A DNA stretch of 50,080 nucleotides from the NCBI GenBank assembly GCA_013329165.1, contig DUKV01000041.1, positions 1 to 50,080 of the forward strand, in the 5' to 3' direction. This document shows positions 35,830 through 44,907 of this stretch, piece after piece (within the stretch, counting starts at the first letter, position 1; every line of letters begins with the position of its first letter). The notes under the pieces are model-generated. The model was not told the origin of the DNA, did no database searches, and saw nothing but the letters and a program-made list of their open reading frames with translations. Position numbers and translations under genes: made by a program. This DNA is from Methanocalculus sp. (lineage in GTDB: Archaea; Halobacteriota; Methanomicrobia; Methanomicrobiales; Methanocorpusculaceae).

Positions 35830-36548
35830 GTCTCTTTGAGGGGATCCGGGCACTGATCCAGTTCACAACAATCATTCCGATAGGGAGATCGGCAGATTTT
35901 GATGCATTTGCCACTCGTTCATATCTCTACCCGGTTGCCGGGTACCTGATCGGCGGGCTGGCGGCGATCCCCCTGCTCTTTATCCCTCACCCTCTGGCAG
36001 CGGCTGCTGTCGCCCTTGGGCTTCTGCTCCTCCTTTCGGGCTGTAACCATTTTGATGGCCTCCTTGATCTCGGGGATGGCCTGATGGCTCATGGGAGCAG
36101 GGAGGTGCGGATCCGCGCCCTTACCGATCGGCAGGTGGGGGCGGGAGGGGTTGCCCTTGGTCTCTCCATTACTCTCATCTCCTTTGGTGCACTCGCATCA
36201 CTGTCGATCATACCTATTGCAGTGCTTATAGCGGAGGTTGCTGCAAAAGCGTCGATGGCGTCACTGACCAGCATAGGGCGGCCGTTCCGGAAAGGTATCC
36301 ACAGCTATCTCTTCTGGCGTAGCCGCCCCTCTTTCGTTGTGATCGCCTGGGCACTGACACTCCCGCTCTTCCTGCTACCTATCCCTCCCATCGCAGTGGC
36401 CTCTGCACTCTTCGGTGCATCAGCTACCACATTGATCCTGCTCTTTTCAGGAGAGCGGTTGTTTGGCGGGATCAATGGCGATCTCGTCGGGGCAGCAAAT
36501 GAGATCGTCCGCGCCGTGGTCTTTCTCTCACTGCTGATAGCCCTCTAA
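35826..36548 (+). CDS. cobS: Cobalamin synthase CobS
   Basis: An integral membrane enzyme of 240 residues that joins adenosylcobinamide-GDP with alpha-ribazole (phosphate), the last assembly step of cobalamin. It has about six hydrophobic segments and the CobS signature NHFDGLLDLGDGLMAHGSRE with the metal-binding acidic residues and ALTDRQVGAGG. It overlaps cobZ by ATGA, so synthase and phosphatase are coupled. Both act near the end of the pathway to which the divergent cobT-like gene also belongs. Confidence 0.94.
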   Translation: MSLFEGIRALIQFTTIIPIGRSADFDAFATRSYLYPVAGYLIGGLAAIPLLFIPHPLAAAAVALGLLLLLSGCNHFDGLLDLGDGLMAHGSREVRIRALTDRQVGAGGVALGLSITLISFGALASLSIIPIAVLIAEVAAKASMASLTSIGRPFRKGIHSYLFWRSRPSFVVIAWALTLPLFLLPIPPIAVASALFGASATTLILLFSGERLFGGINGDLVGAANEIVRAVVFLSLLIAL

Positions 36549-36564
36549 GTGATCCCGGGCTGGC

Positions 36565-36870
36565 TTACCTTACCCAGAACGGATGAAACCCTTCTCCCTT
36601 CTCATCTGCACATTCTATGGCATCAGCCGATGGATTTGCGACGATGGTGTTGAACATGGTCTGGGCAGTCAGGAGCTCAAAAGCATCCCCTGATCCACGC
36701 CCCTGCTTTTTGAACTCCTGTGCATAGGGGTTGGGGACGATCCGTTTTCCATCCCTGATACCTGCACAGTGGATGCAATGCACGCACCGGGTATGGATCG
36801 ATACTTCTTCAGTCGCGCACTCGACTGTGATACGGTCATTTTTGCCTCGAATGAACGGTAATGTCTTCAT
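36565..36870 (-). CDS. Small hypothetical protein with CxxCxxC motif
   Basis: A 101-residue product I do not recognise. The cysteines C29, C32 and C35 (RCVHCIHCAGIRDG), with the intervening histidines, make a compact metal-binding site, likely Zn or Fe-S. The C-terminal part (TMFNTIVANPSADAIECADEKG) has an additional Cys. It lies on the opposite strand to both neighbours, between cobS and tuf, with a separate promoter. Codon use matches its surroundings, so it is probably a real gene. Confidence 0.65.
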   Translation of the reverse strand: MKTLPFIRGKNDRITVECATEEVSIHTRCVHCIHCAGIRDGKRIVPNPYAQEFKKQGRGSGDAFELLTAQTMFNTIVANPSADAIECADEKGEGFHPFWVR

Positions 36871-36871
36871 C

Positions 36872-36891
36872 AGGTGTGGATAGGTGTGGAT
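36872..36891. repeat. 10-bp tandem repeat upstream of tuf
   Basis: AGGTGTGGAT occurs twice in tandem (36872-36881, 36882-36891), one helical turn apart, between the hypothetical gene start and the tuf promoter. It could be a protein-binding site for either gene. Confidence 0.5.
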
Positions 36892-36943
36892 AGTTCATCA
36901 TTGTATCGCTTCTTTTGGGAATTAACCAAAATAAAGAGAAATA

Positions 36944-36952
36944 TTTTATATA
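36944..36952 (+). promoter_or_regulatory. Strong TATA box of tuf
   Basis: TTTTATATA is close to the archaeal consensus and stands in AT-rich DNA. Transcription would begin about 25 bp downstream, leaving a 5' leader of about 55 nt before tuf. Confidence 0.65.
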
Positions 36953-37029
36953 GTTCTCTTTCCAATCTAGTATACTCGCATTGGACTGAATGTACGCATG
37001 ATTGTCCTTGAATGAGTGGAGGATTGAGA

Positions 37030-38307
37030 ATGGCAGCAGAAAAGCCACACATGAATTTAGCCGTTATCGGCCACATTGACCACGGGAAGTCAACCACTGT
37101 CGGTCGCCTTCTCTTTGAGACCGGCAGTGTACCCCAGCACGTTATTGATGGATACAAGAAAGAGGCAGAGTCAAAGGGCAAGGGTTCCTTTGAGTTTGCC
37201 TGGGTTATGGACAACCTCAAAGAGGAGCGTGAGCGTGGTATCACGATCGATATCGCCCACAAGAGGTTCGACACGGCAAAATTCTACTTTACCGTCGTCG
37301 ACTGTCCGGGACACCGTGATTTTGTCAAGAATATGATCACCGGTGCATCACAGGCAGATGCCGCATTACTTGTTGTTGCAGCTCCTGACGGCCCGATGGA
37401 GCAGACAAAGGAACACGTCTTCCTTGCACGGACGCTCGGTATCAACCAGCTCATCATCGCTATCAACAAGATGGATGCAGTGAAATACGATCAGAAGCGG
37501 TTCGACGAGGTGAAAGCACAGCTCTCCGATCTCATCAAGATCGTTGGATTCAAGCCCGATGAGACGATATTTATCCCGATGAGTTCATTTACCGGCGTGA
37601 ATGTCTCCAAGAAATCCCCGGAGACCCCATGGTACACCGGCCCGACGCTTCTTGAAGCACTTGACACACTGAAAGAACCCGAGAAGCCAACAGACAAGCC
37701 ACTGCGTCTCCCGATCCAGGATGTCTATACCATCTCCGGTATCGGAACTGTTCCAGTCGGCCGTATCGAGACCGGTATCCTGAAGAAGGGAATGAAAGTC
37801 TCGTTCATGCCCGCAAACAAAGAAGGAGAGGTTAAATCCATCGAGATGCACCACGAAGAGCACACACAGGCTTACCCCGGTGACAACATCGGCTTCAACG
37901 TCCGTGGTATTGCAAAGAACGATATCCGCCGTGGCGATGTCTGTGGTCCGGTTGATGTACCCCCGACAGTTGCAGAGGAATTCACTGCACAGGTTGTTGT
38001 TCTTCAGCACCCAAGCGTCCTCTCTGTTGGATACACTCCGGTCTTCCACTGCCACACCGCACAGGTTGCATGCACCTTCGTTGAGCTTCAGAAGAAGCTT
38101 GACCCCAGAAGCGGTCAGGTCAAGGAAGAGAACCCGGCTTTCCTCAAAACCGGCGACGCTGCAATTGTTAAGATCGTCCCCACCCGCCCGCTCGTCATTG
38201 AGAAGGCAAAGGAGCTTCCGCAGCTCGGCAGGTTTGCTGTCCGTGATATGGGATCCACCATTGCTGCAGGTCTTGTCCTCGATATCAAACCAAAGCAGAT
38301 GAGATAA
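37030..38307 (+). CDS. tuf: Translation elongation factor EF-1alpha
   Basis: Delivers aminoacyl-tRNA to the ribosome as a GTPase. The 425-residue protein has GTP-binding motifs GHIDHGKST (15-23 region), DCPGH and NKMD, with the effector block [12 protein letters not shown]. The ATG at 37030 follows GGAGGATTGAGA; an upstream frame from 37012 places that Shine-Dalgarno inside the coding sequence, so it is not the start. rpsJ follows after 27 bp and both are in the usual archaeal order. A TATA box lies at 36944-36952. Confidence 0.98.
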   Translation: MAAEKPHMNLAVIGHIDHGKSTTVGRLLFETGSVPQHVIDGYKKEAESKGKGSFEFAWVMDNLKEERERGITIDIAHKRFDTAKFYFTVVDCPGHRDFVKNMITGASQADAALLVVAAPDGPMEQTKEHVFLARTLGINQLIIAINKMDAVKYDQKRFDEVKAQLSDLIKIVGFKPDETIFIPMSSFTGVNVSKKSPETPWYTGPTLLEALDTLKEPEKPTDKPLRLPIQDVYTISGIGTVPVGRIETGILKKGMKVSFMPANKEGEVKSIEMHHEEHTQAYPGDNIGFNVRGIAKNDIRRGDVCGPVDVPPTVAEEFTAQVVVLQHPSVLSVGYTPVFHCHTAQVACTFVELQKKLDPRSGQVKEENPAFLKTGDAAIVKIVPTRPLVIEKAKELPQLGRFAVRDMGSTIAAGLVLDIKPKQMR

Positions 38308-38334
38308 ATCTCATCTTTTTTACGGTGACTCCCT

Positions 38335-38643
38335 ATGCAAAAAGCCAGAATACGCCTTACCGGGACCGATTATAACAAACTCGAATCGGTCTGCTCCCGG
38401 ATTCGTGAGATCGCCGAACGAACCGGTGTCAATCTTGCAGGTCCGATATCGCTTCCAACGAAGCGCCTCGTTGTTCCCATCCGGAAGAGCCCTGATGGAG
38501 AAGGAACAGCAACCTGGGATCGCTGGCAGATGCGTGTTCACAAACGCCTCATCGATATCGATGCAGACGAGCGTGCACTCCGCCAGCTGATGCGAATTCA
38601 GGTACCCAAGGACATTGGCATTGAGATTGTCCTTGAGGGCTGA
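38335..38643 (+). CDS. rpsJ: 30S ribosomal protein S10
   Basis: A 102-residue ribosomal protein, the archaeal/eukaryotic S10 (uS10) type: [20 protein letters not shown] at the start, [20 protein letters not shown] and [20 protein letters not shown] further on. It follows tuf by 27 bp; GGTGACTCCCT precedes the ATG. A T6 run sits in the gap between the two genes. Confidence 0.97.
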   Translation: MQKARIRLTGTDYNKLESVCSRIREIAERTGVNLAGPISLPTKRLVVPIRKSPDGEGTATWDRWQMRVHKRLIDIDADERALRQLMRIQVPKDIGIEIVLEG

Positions 38644-38661
38644 TCATCGTGAGATAGCGGC

Positions 38662-40293
38662 ATGAAAGCCGCATCAGATACCCATTTTTATCATCGACTC
38701 CTGAAACCGGAGTCGTTATTCATTTGTATTCTTCTGGGAACTCTGGTTCTCCGGTTTGCCTTTCTTGATCTGAAACTCTTTCATCATGACGAGGCGGTAC
38801 ATGCCTGGTTTGCCTATCAGCTGCTTACAAATGGCACCTATATCTATGATCCGGTCTTCCATGGACCATTCCTCTTTTATGTAACCGCGGGACTTTTTTC
38901 GATCTTTGGGGATTCCGATCTCGTCGGCCGGCTGCTCCCGGCATTCCTTGGCACTCTGCTTGTTGCCCTGGTCTATCCCCTCTACAGAATGCGGTATCTT
39001 GATGGGAAGCAGATGCTTGTTGCGGCATTATTCCTGGCGCTCTCCCCAGGTATGGTCTATTTCTCGAGGTTTCTTCGAAATGATATATTTATCGCATTCT
39101 TTTCGCTTCTGCTGGTTGTTGCCGCCCTGGCGTACTTCAGCTCCGGGAAGCTCAGGTTTGCCCTTGTTGCAGGACTTGCCGCAGCCCTTGGGATGTCAAG
39201 TAAGGAGAATATGCCGATTATCCTTGTCATCTTTGGAACTTATCTCATCTATTGCCTCTGGACACGGCGTCTTGTCTTCCCCCGGACGTGGAGGAGGGAT
39301 ATCCTGCTTTCAGCAGCGCTTGCAGGAGGAGTAATTGCCCTCTTCTATTCATCGTTTGGGGCACACCCCGAGATTGTCCTGCAAGCCGGCCAGATGGCAA
39401 TTTCCCACTGGACCGGGATGCATGAGGTTCAGCGGCTTGGTGGACCATGGTTCTTCTACCTGATCCTCTTCATTCTCTATGAGGTGCCGATCCTCCTGCT
39501 TGCAGGAATGGGTCTGTGTGGATTTATAGCAGCACATACACAATCCCTGAAACTGCGTTCGAATGAACCGGAACGTAACTCAGAAACCGGAGGTGAGTCA
39601 TCGGGGCCTTCCATCTCCTCAACCGTGATTGAACGAATTTCATCATCATTCAGGCGACCTGAGCCCGGTATAGCGTATGATCCAAAGACAGAGTTCATCA
39701 GGTTCTCTCTCTGGTGGATGATCACCTCCCTTGCAGTCTATGCATATCTCGGTGAGAAGGTTCCCTGGCTCATCCTGCACCAGCTGCTTCCGATGATCTT
39801 TGTTGCCACCTACAGGCTTGATCGTCTGAAGATGATCATTGTCGCAGTGGGTGCAGTCTTCCTCCTTGGGATGACGCTGCATGTGGCATTCACCCCCGGT
39901 GATATTGCGGAGCCTATCGTACAGGTGCAGAACTCTGAAGATCTCCGCCTTGTTATGCAATGGATGGACGAATCAGATCGGGTGGCGATTGCGACAGATA
40001 CGATATGGCCGCTCAACTGGTATTATCGCGATGATGATCGCTGGTCAAAGATCACGTATTTTGGAGGCAGTTCCAACAAGGGCTCCCTCATGGCAGGTAA
40101 CTTTGACCTGATCATCACTCATGATCAGGAGAGTTATGATGACATCACTGGATTTGAAAAGACGACCCTGAAACATAGTTACTGGGTGACCTACCATGAG
40201 GTGAAGGGTGATCTCATCCGGTATTACCTCACCCGTCAGGTTGAAGTGGGGAGTAAGCGGTATGATATATTCAGATCGGTTTCTTCTGTCTGA
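38662..40293 (+). CDS. Agl23-like membrane glycosyltransferase-family protein
   Basis: A 543-residue membrane protein with about 11 hydrophobic segments. The N-terminal loop FLDLKLFHHDEAVHAWFAYQ has the acidic pair typical of GT-C/PMT-type glycosyltransferases. The overall form matches the archaeal family known from halophiles as Agl23 (TIGR03663), associated with lipid-linked glycan flipping in N-glycosylation. A poorly conserved extracytoplasmic region follows (residues about 290-340), and a soluble C-terminal domain ends the protein. It starts 18 bp after rpsJ. The exact activity is not established. Confidence 0.8.
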   Translation: MKAASDTHFYHRLLKPESLFICILLGTLVLRFAFLDLKLFHHDEAVHAWFAYQLLTNGTYIYDPVFHGPFLFYVTAGLFSIFGDSDLVGRLLPAFLGTLLVALVYPLYRMRYLDGKQMLVAALFLALSPGMVYFSRFLRNDIFIAFFSLLLVVAALAYFSSGKLRFALVAGLAAALGMSSKENMPIILVIFGTYLIYCLWTRRLVFPRTWRRDILLSAALAGGVIALFYSSFGAHPEIVLQAGQMAISHWTGMHEVQRLGGPWFFYLILFILYEVPILLLAGMGLCGFIAAHTQSLKLRSNEPERNSETGGESSGPSISSTVIERISSSFRRPEPGIAYDPKTEFIRFSLWWMITSLAVYAYLGEKVPWLILHQLLPMIFVATYRLDRLKMIIVAVGAVFLLGMTLHVAFTPGDIAEPIVQVQNSEDLRLVMQWMDESDRVAIATDTIWPLNWYYRDDDRWSKITYFGGSSNKGSLMAGNFDLIITHDQESYDDITGFEKTTLKHSYWVTYHEVKGDLIRYYLTRQVEVGSKRYDIFRSVSSV

Positions 40294-40558
40294 GGCTTCT
40301 TCTCTTCTGAATTGGGTTTGCGGCTTTCTCCACCATGTGTCACTATCTGAAGTAAAGGGATGATGATCTCAGAGACTGTTCTGCTGCTCTCCCGCATTAA
40401 CTGAGATCCATCCTGGCTGAGCAGATAATCTATGGAGATAACATTATCCTGAGATTCCAGTATTGATCGAAATTATCCGGAATTGACTGTTGAATCGGTC
40501 TGGATTGAAAAAGAGGAATGGGATATTATTGAAATGAGTTAAAAATTGGCTGGATTAA
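40294..40558. other. 265-bp intergenic stretch without a recognisable gene
   Basis: Lies between the convergent Agl23-like and coiled-coil genes. Only very short frames interrupted by stops occur on either strand. I see no tRNA-like fold, no long inverted repeat and no homology I can name. It becomes AT-rich from about 40480 to the end, as expected for gene ends. Confidence 0.5.
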
Positions 40559-41671
40559 TTATCCAAGCTCATCCCATGTATTTCGTTTCTTCATAATGAC
40601 AAAACCGACCACGATGATGGCAATCGCACCAAGAACAATCCAGAGGTATGGCTGACCGGGATCGACAAAGACCGGGAGAGATTCGACCTCCTCCTGTAAA
40701 TTCCTGGCCTCTTCAAGAACGATTCTTCCCTCAGCGAGAGCATCATCTGCCTGCCTCTCTGCAAGGGCAAGATTGTTGGAGTCAAAGTTCCCCTTTGCAG
40801 TATCAATCTGGTTCTTGACACTCTGCCGTTTTGAGGAGAGCAATACCACTCGTGAGTCAGATCCCATACTCTTGTTTGTGGTGAAGTAATCAAGCACTCC
40901 ATCAATCTCTGCAAGAGTGGTCTCAGCACTGGTGATCGCGTGTTGGACAACAGCCCGCTCAAGAAGTGCCTGTCCATCAGCTATTGCAGTCTTTGCTGAA
41001 TTCAGATTTAACTGGGCGGATGCCGCATTGTTACCTGCTACTTCAGCACTCTGCAATGCAGTCTGGGCAGCGTTGTATTTTGTGTCTGCTTCGCTGGTGT
41101 CAACACCCTTGGCTTTTGCTGTATCCAGCTCACTCTTGAATGTCTGAAGTTCTGCTTTTGCTGAGATAATTGCTGTTTGTACTTCTGCCGGGTTGATCAC
41201 TTTTTTAGTGAAGAGCTCCTCCCCATTGGCCCTGACATCATCATCTGAATCCAGCTGGCGAATGCGCATGATTGTCTTATCTGAGGTTGCTGAAACATCA
41301 GGTACCACGCCCTCAAGGCTGACCCGAACCTTTAAATCAGTGTTTGAAGGATATTCCAGCTCAAATCCTGATATTCTAACTGTTCTGCTGCCTTCAACAG
41401 GACGGGGATTTTCAATGCTGTTCAACACAATAGCGATATTCCACCTGGGAGAATCAAGATCAGTGTAGAATTGCAGTGTGTCCGTTCCCGGAAATGTGGT
41501 TCCGGATGCAGATATGAAGTCTGTTATTGTCGTTTCAATGTTCACTCTCGTTCCAGGCGTGAGATCCCCTGATGGCAGGCCTGATGGAGGCTGCACGGTG
41601 ATAGCTGTTGCAGAAAAAGCGCATAATGCACAGCAGGCCAGCAGTATAGTAAGTAGTACTCGTATCTTCAT
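40559..41671 (-). CDS. Secreted coiled-coil protein with C-terminal membrane anchor, in operon with cetZ
   Basis: A 370-residue exported protein. A signal peptide (KIRVLLTILLACCALCAFS) precedes a beta-rich domain (about 25-135), then a long Ala/Gln/Ser-rich coiled coil (about 150-320, such as KAELQTFKSELDTAKAKGVD), and a C-terminal transmembrane helix (YLWIVLGAIAIIVVGFVIM) with a short basic tail. I do not recognise a family. The ATG at 41671 follows GAGGAG with 6-nt spacing, within 11 bp of the cetZ stop, so the two genes are cotranscribed. A role connecting the envelope with the cytoskeletal CetZ is inferred. Confidence 0.8.
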   Translation of the reverse strand: MKIRVLLTILLACCALCAFSATAITVQPPSGLPSGDLTPGTRVNIETTITDFISASGTTFPGTDTLQFYTDLDSPRWNIAIVLNSIENPRPVEGSRTVRISGFELEYPSNTDLKVRVSLEGVVPDVSATSDKTIMRIRQLDSDDDVRANGEELFTKKVINPAEVQTAIISAKAELQTFKSELDTAKAKGVDTSEADTKYNAAQTALQSAEVAGNNAASAQLNLNSAKTAIADGQALLERAVVQHAITSAETTLAEIDGVLDYFTTNKSMGSDSRVVLLSSKRQSVKNQIDTAKGNFDSNNLALAERQADDALAEGRIVLEEARNLQEEVESLPVFVDPGQPYLWIVLGAIAIIVVGFVIMKKRNTWDELG

Positions 41672-41681
41672 CTTCATCTCC

Positions 41682-42842
41682 TCATTCAAAGAGCGGATCG
41701 ATTGCATCCTCAAACATGGTCGATTGCCTGTCCTTGGATTTTATAACATCCTGTTTTGTTTCTTTTGCCACTTCAAGGAGTTCGGTAATCCGGGGTGCAT
41801 TCCCGATTGTTGCAAGGACGACCACAGCGGCGATATAATTTGACTCAAGCGGGTAATCGCCACCGCGGACTTCAACCCCTGCAATATTTTCTTCTACCCA
41901 GGATTTGGACTTTTCGACACCCTTCCTGTCCATCTCGTTCGGAGGACCTGCAACCAGCACCAGTGCCCGCTCGGCAGTTGTATAATCACAGGGGAGTGTC
42001 AGTCTGCCGAGCATTGCTCTTCTGACAAGTCCGATGATCTTTGCAGATTTATCCTCGCCGGTGAGCGCACTTTCTGTCTTTTCTTTTTTACCAAATCCAG
42101 AAAATAGGCCTTTCTTTTGGTTGCTTTTTGTGATGACATCAGAAATGGCATACCCGATTGTGGATATTCCTCCTCCCCTGAGTGTGTTGATGATCTCTGA
42201 AGAGTCAACAACCATCTCACCTACACCCAGCTTTCCAACCTCGCCAGCGCGGAAGAGAACGCCAAATCTCCTGACAAGCTCTTCATTCAGTCGTTCATAG
42301 GCACTCTTGACGCTCTCCCCCTCATTCTTCCATGCACTGTTGTCGAATATGAAGGTGTTATCGGCTTCATTCACGAGTGTGGCCAGACTGCGGGCAGAAT
42401 TATATGAATAGAGCCGCCCCTCTTCAGGTGCCGGAATCATGCCAAGTGCGTACACCGGTTCACGATAGATGCGTTTTAAGTGCCTGCAGAGAACCGGAGT
42501 GCCACCTGAACCAGTACCCCCACCAAGCCCTGCAACGACAACAAAAGCATCGATATCATGTGTTCCACGTGTGTCAATCGCATTAATGATGGTGTCTATC
42601 TCATCAGCCGCAATTTTTGCGCCGGTTACATTGTCTGTTCCAACACCATGCCCCTTTACAACTGTCTGGCCAATAAGGAGCCTGTCTTTCATATCAATAT
42701 GTTTGAGGCCCATAAGATCGGTTCTTGCCGTATTGACGGCAATCCCGCGGAAACTACCCTGTTGCAGCTTCCGATCCTGGGCAAGAAACATATCGACAAT
42801 TTTGCCTCCCGCTTGTCCAAATCCAATGAAAAATACCCGCAT
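41682..42842 (-). CDS. CetZ-type tubulin/FtsZ-family GTPase
   Basis: A 386-residue protein of the tubulin superfamily. It has the tubulin signature GGGTGSG (107-113), the N-terminal FFIGFGQAGGKIVD and, after a variable middle, GNAPRITELLEVAKE. FtsZ-type NTARTDL (37-43) and the overall motif order fit the archaeal CetZ group, which acts in cell shape and motility rather than division in the characterised halophile. No FtsA or SepF gene is nearby. The next gene is a membrane-anchored coiled-coil protein, 11 bp away. Its start lies in a tight divergent promoter region with the FAD oxidoreductase gene. Confidence 0.9.
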   Translation of the reverse strand: MRVFFIGFGQAGGKIVDMFLAQDRKLQQGSFRGIAVNTARTDLMGLKHIDMKDRLLIGQTVVKGHGVGTDNVTGAKIAADEIDTIINAIDTRGTHDIDAFVVVAGLGGGTGSGGTPVLCRHLKRIYREPVYALGMIPAPEEGRLYSYNSARSLATLVNEADNTFIFDNSAWKNEGESVKSAYERLNEELVRRFGVLFRAGEVGKLGVGEMVVDSSEIINTLRGGGISTIGYAISDVITKSNQKKGLFSGFGKKEKTESALTGEDKSAKIIGLVRRAMLGRLTLPCDYTTAERALVLVAGPPNEMDRKGVEKSKSWVEENIAGVEVRGGDYPLESNYIAAVVVLATIGNAPRITELLEVAKETKQDVIKSKDRQSTMFEDAIDPLFE

Positions 42843-42889
42843 TTAGATGACACCATCCACACTAATGGTTTTACCTTTAGTATCTCCTG

Positions 42890-42914
42890 TATATATGGCT
42901 TCTTAGTTTATATG
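42890..42914. promoter_or_regulatory. Back-to-back TATA boxes for cetZ and the FAD oxidoreductase gene
   Basis: A minus-strand ATATATA-type box lies at 42890-42896 and a plus-strand TTTATATG at 42907-42914, only about 10 bp apart, so their upstream recognition elements overlap. The spacing to the two start codons (42842 and 42965) fits promoters for both divergent genes. Binding of transcription factors to the two boxes would probably be mutually exclusive. Confidence 0.55.
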
Positions 42915-42964
42915 ATGGAAAGATTCAAAAACTTTCTTATGCTCCCCGATATCACATAAGATGC

Positions 42965-44194
42965 ATGCATATTTGCGTAATTGGTGGAGGACTCACCGGG
43001 CTTTCGGCTGCATTTCGCCTCTCAGGGAGTCATGAGGTGACAATTCTTGAGATGAATGAAGAAGCAGGAGGATGCCTCTCCTCCTATCATCTCCCAGATT
43101 ACGCAATAGAGTCATTATATCATCATTGTTTCTCAGGCGATCGCCACCTCCTCTCTCTTCTGGATGAACTTGATCTTCTCCGGGATCTCGAGTGGCTTCA
43201 CGGGAGCACCGGATATCTGGTGAACAACCAGATTCACCCTCTGACGACGCCGCTCCAGATCATCCGTTATCCTCTCCTCTCTTTCGTTGAGAAGATCCGC
43301 CTCGCCTTCTTCGTCCTCAGATCAAGATCCGCAGATCGTGGGAAGCTGGATTCCATCCCTGCAAAGACCTATTGTGTGGATCAACTGGGTGAGCGGATCT
43401 ACTCATCATTCTTTGAACCACTGTTACGATCCAAATTCGGGGATCAGAGAGATGACGTATCTGCTGCCTGGCTCGTGAGCCGGATTGCGATCAGATCTGA
43501 TCGTGGTCCCGAAGGAGAGCGGCTGGGATATCTGAAGGGCGGCTATATCCGGCTGATCGATAGCCTTCTCTCATACCTGAATGCAGAAGGATGCAGGATT
43601 GTGACCGGCCACCGGGTCATCTCCGCGACTCCGGATGAAGGAGGCTGGATTGTTGATGGCACCCGGTATGATTGCCTCATTTCCACCCTCCCTCCGCAGG
43701 AGACTGCACGAATATGCTCCGTCCCGTTCACCCCGCTCCCCTACCAGGGTTCTGCCTGCCTCACCCTCGGGACCTCGCTTGATCCAACCAATGGCATCTA
43801 CTGGGTCAATATGGGCGATCCTGCGCCATACGGGGCGGTTATCACTCATACCAACCTTGTTCCCTATGATCGGTATGGTGAGCATATAGTCTATATCGCC
43901 TCGTATTTCAGAGGGAATCCTCCGGAAGACTCTGAAGAGATCCTGCTGTCAGACTTCTGCTCCAGGTTTGATATCCCGCGTGATCAGATCCACTGGCATC
44001 GCCTCAGGATCGAACCGTTTGCAGGCCCGGTCTACGTGACCGGCTATCGATCATTGATCCCGGATCCAAATCCGGCCCCGGGCCTCTTCATTGCCGGGAT
44101 GTTCTCGCCTGAGAACTATCCTGAACGGAGCATGGACGGATCAATCCGGGCTGGCGAGGAGATAGCCCGGCGTGTGATGGAGTGGTCGGATTGA
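42965..44194 (+). CDS. NAD(P)/FAD-dependent oxidoreductase, protoporphyrinogen-oxidase-like
   Basis: A 409-residue flavoprotein. The Rossmann motif VIGGGLTGLSAAFRL starts at residue 5 and is followed by EMNEEAGGCLSSY, typical of amine oxidase/PPOX-like enzymes. The C-terminal FAD-binding block GLFIAGMFSPENYPERSMDGSIRAGEEIA is clear. No heme synthesis genes lie here, and the neighbours (GT2, flippase-like, DUF2298) suggest a role in lipid or glycan processing, perhaps saturation or desaturation of an isoprenoid carrier. This is inference. The start ATG lies at 42965; an ATG at 42961 is out of frame. Confidence 0.82.
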   Translation: MHICVIGGGLTGLSAAFRLSGSHEVTILEMNEEAGGCLSSYHLPDYAIESLYHHCFSGDRHLLSLLDELDLLRDLEWLHGSTGYLVNNQIHPLTTPLQIIRYPLLSFVEKIRLAFFVLRSRSADRGKLDSIPAKTYCVDQLGERIYSSFFEPLLRSKFGDQRDDVSAAWLVSRIAIRSDRGPEGERLGYLKGGYIRLIDSLLSYLNAEGCRIVTGHRVISATPDEGGWIVDGTRYDCLISTLPPQETARICSVPFTPLPYQGSACLTLGTSLDPTNGIYWVNMGDPAPYGAVITHTNLVPYDRYGEHIVYIASYFRGNPPEDSEEILLSDFCSRFDIPRDQIHWHRLRIEPFAGPVYVTGYRSLIPDPNPAPGLFIAGMFSPENYPERSMDGSIRAGEEIARRVMEWSD

Positions 44195-44907
44195 CGGAAT
44201 GCGAGGTGACTGCGGTCATCCCGGTGTATAATGATCGATCTGCACTCGAACGTGCCATCCCGGAATCTCTCCGCCGTCTTGAGGAGATCACCGGCTCATT
44301 CGAACTGCTGGTGGCAGAGGATGGATCAGATGACGGGAGTGCAGAGCTGGTTGCAGAATGGGAAGGACGTGATCCCCGTGTCCACCTCCTCCACTCAGAT
44401 GAGCGGCTTGGGCGGGGAAGGGCGCTCACGCGTGCCTTCCATGCCTCAAAAGGCCGGATCTTCTGCTACTATGATGTTGATCTGGCCACTGATATGGCTC
44501 ACCTGGGGGAACTTATTGATGCAATCCGGTCGGGGTGTGCTGTTGCTACCGGCTCCCGCCTGATGCCGGAATCCAGAGTCGATAGGGACAGCAGAAGGGA
44601 GATTGCAAGCAGGGGGTATAATGCCCTGGTCCGGATGATCCTGGGCAGCCGTCTCTATGATCATCAGTGCGGGTTCAAGGCATTCTCACGTGCATGTCTT
44701 GAAGCACTCCTCCCCTCTGTGCAGTCTCCCCATTGGTTCTGGGATACGGAACTGCTGGTGCTCGCACAACATCGGGGTTTTCGTGTCTGTGAGTTCCCGG
44801 TCAGATGGCACCAGGGAGAAGGAACAACGGTAACGCTCTCTGATGTAACAGGCATGGGATCTGAGATCCTCAGGCTCAGGTGGCGCCTTCATGCTGAGAA
44901 AGATTAG
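44182..44907 (+). CDS. Family 2 glycosyltransferase (dolichol-phosphate sugar synthase-like)
   Basis: A cytoplasmic GT-A-fold glycosyltransferase of 241 residues. It has VIPVYNDRSALERA at the start, VAEDGSDDGSAEL and YYDVDLATDM with the DxD metal site, GSRL and CGFKAFSRA. This matches the dolichol-phosphate hexose synthase group, which charges an isoprenoid lipid with one sugar. The downstream gene encodes a flippase-like membrane domain; in Haloferax AglD both are in one polypeptide, so this looks like the split form. The start is GTG 44182 or TTG 44191 (TTGA overlap with the previous stop, GGAG 8 nt upstream); both are plausible. Confidence 0.85.
   Translation: MVGLTECEVTAVIPVYNDRSALERAIPESLRRLEEITGSFELLVAEDGSDDGSAELVAEWEGRDPRVHLLHSDERLGRGRALTRAFHASKGRIFCYYDVDLATDMAHLGELIDAIRSGCAVATGSRLMPESRVDRDSRREIASRGYNALVRMILGSRLYDHQCGFKAFSRACLEALLPSVQSPHWFWDTELLVLAQHRGFRVCEFPVRWHQGEGTTVTLSDVTGMGSEILRLRWRLHAEKD

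Noticed and set aside
40320..40545. Possible pseudogene remnant after the Agl23-like gene
   Set aside because: Open stretches are under 30 codons, broken by stops, and do not resemble any neighbour or family.
42377..42586. Plus-strand frames opposite cetZ
   Set aside because: Antisense shadows without start signals; the tubulin signature on the minus strand is decisive.
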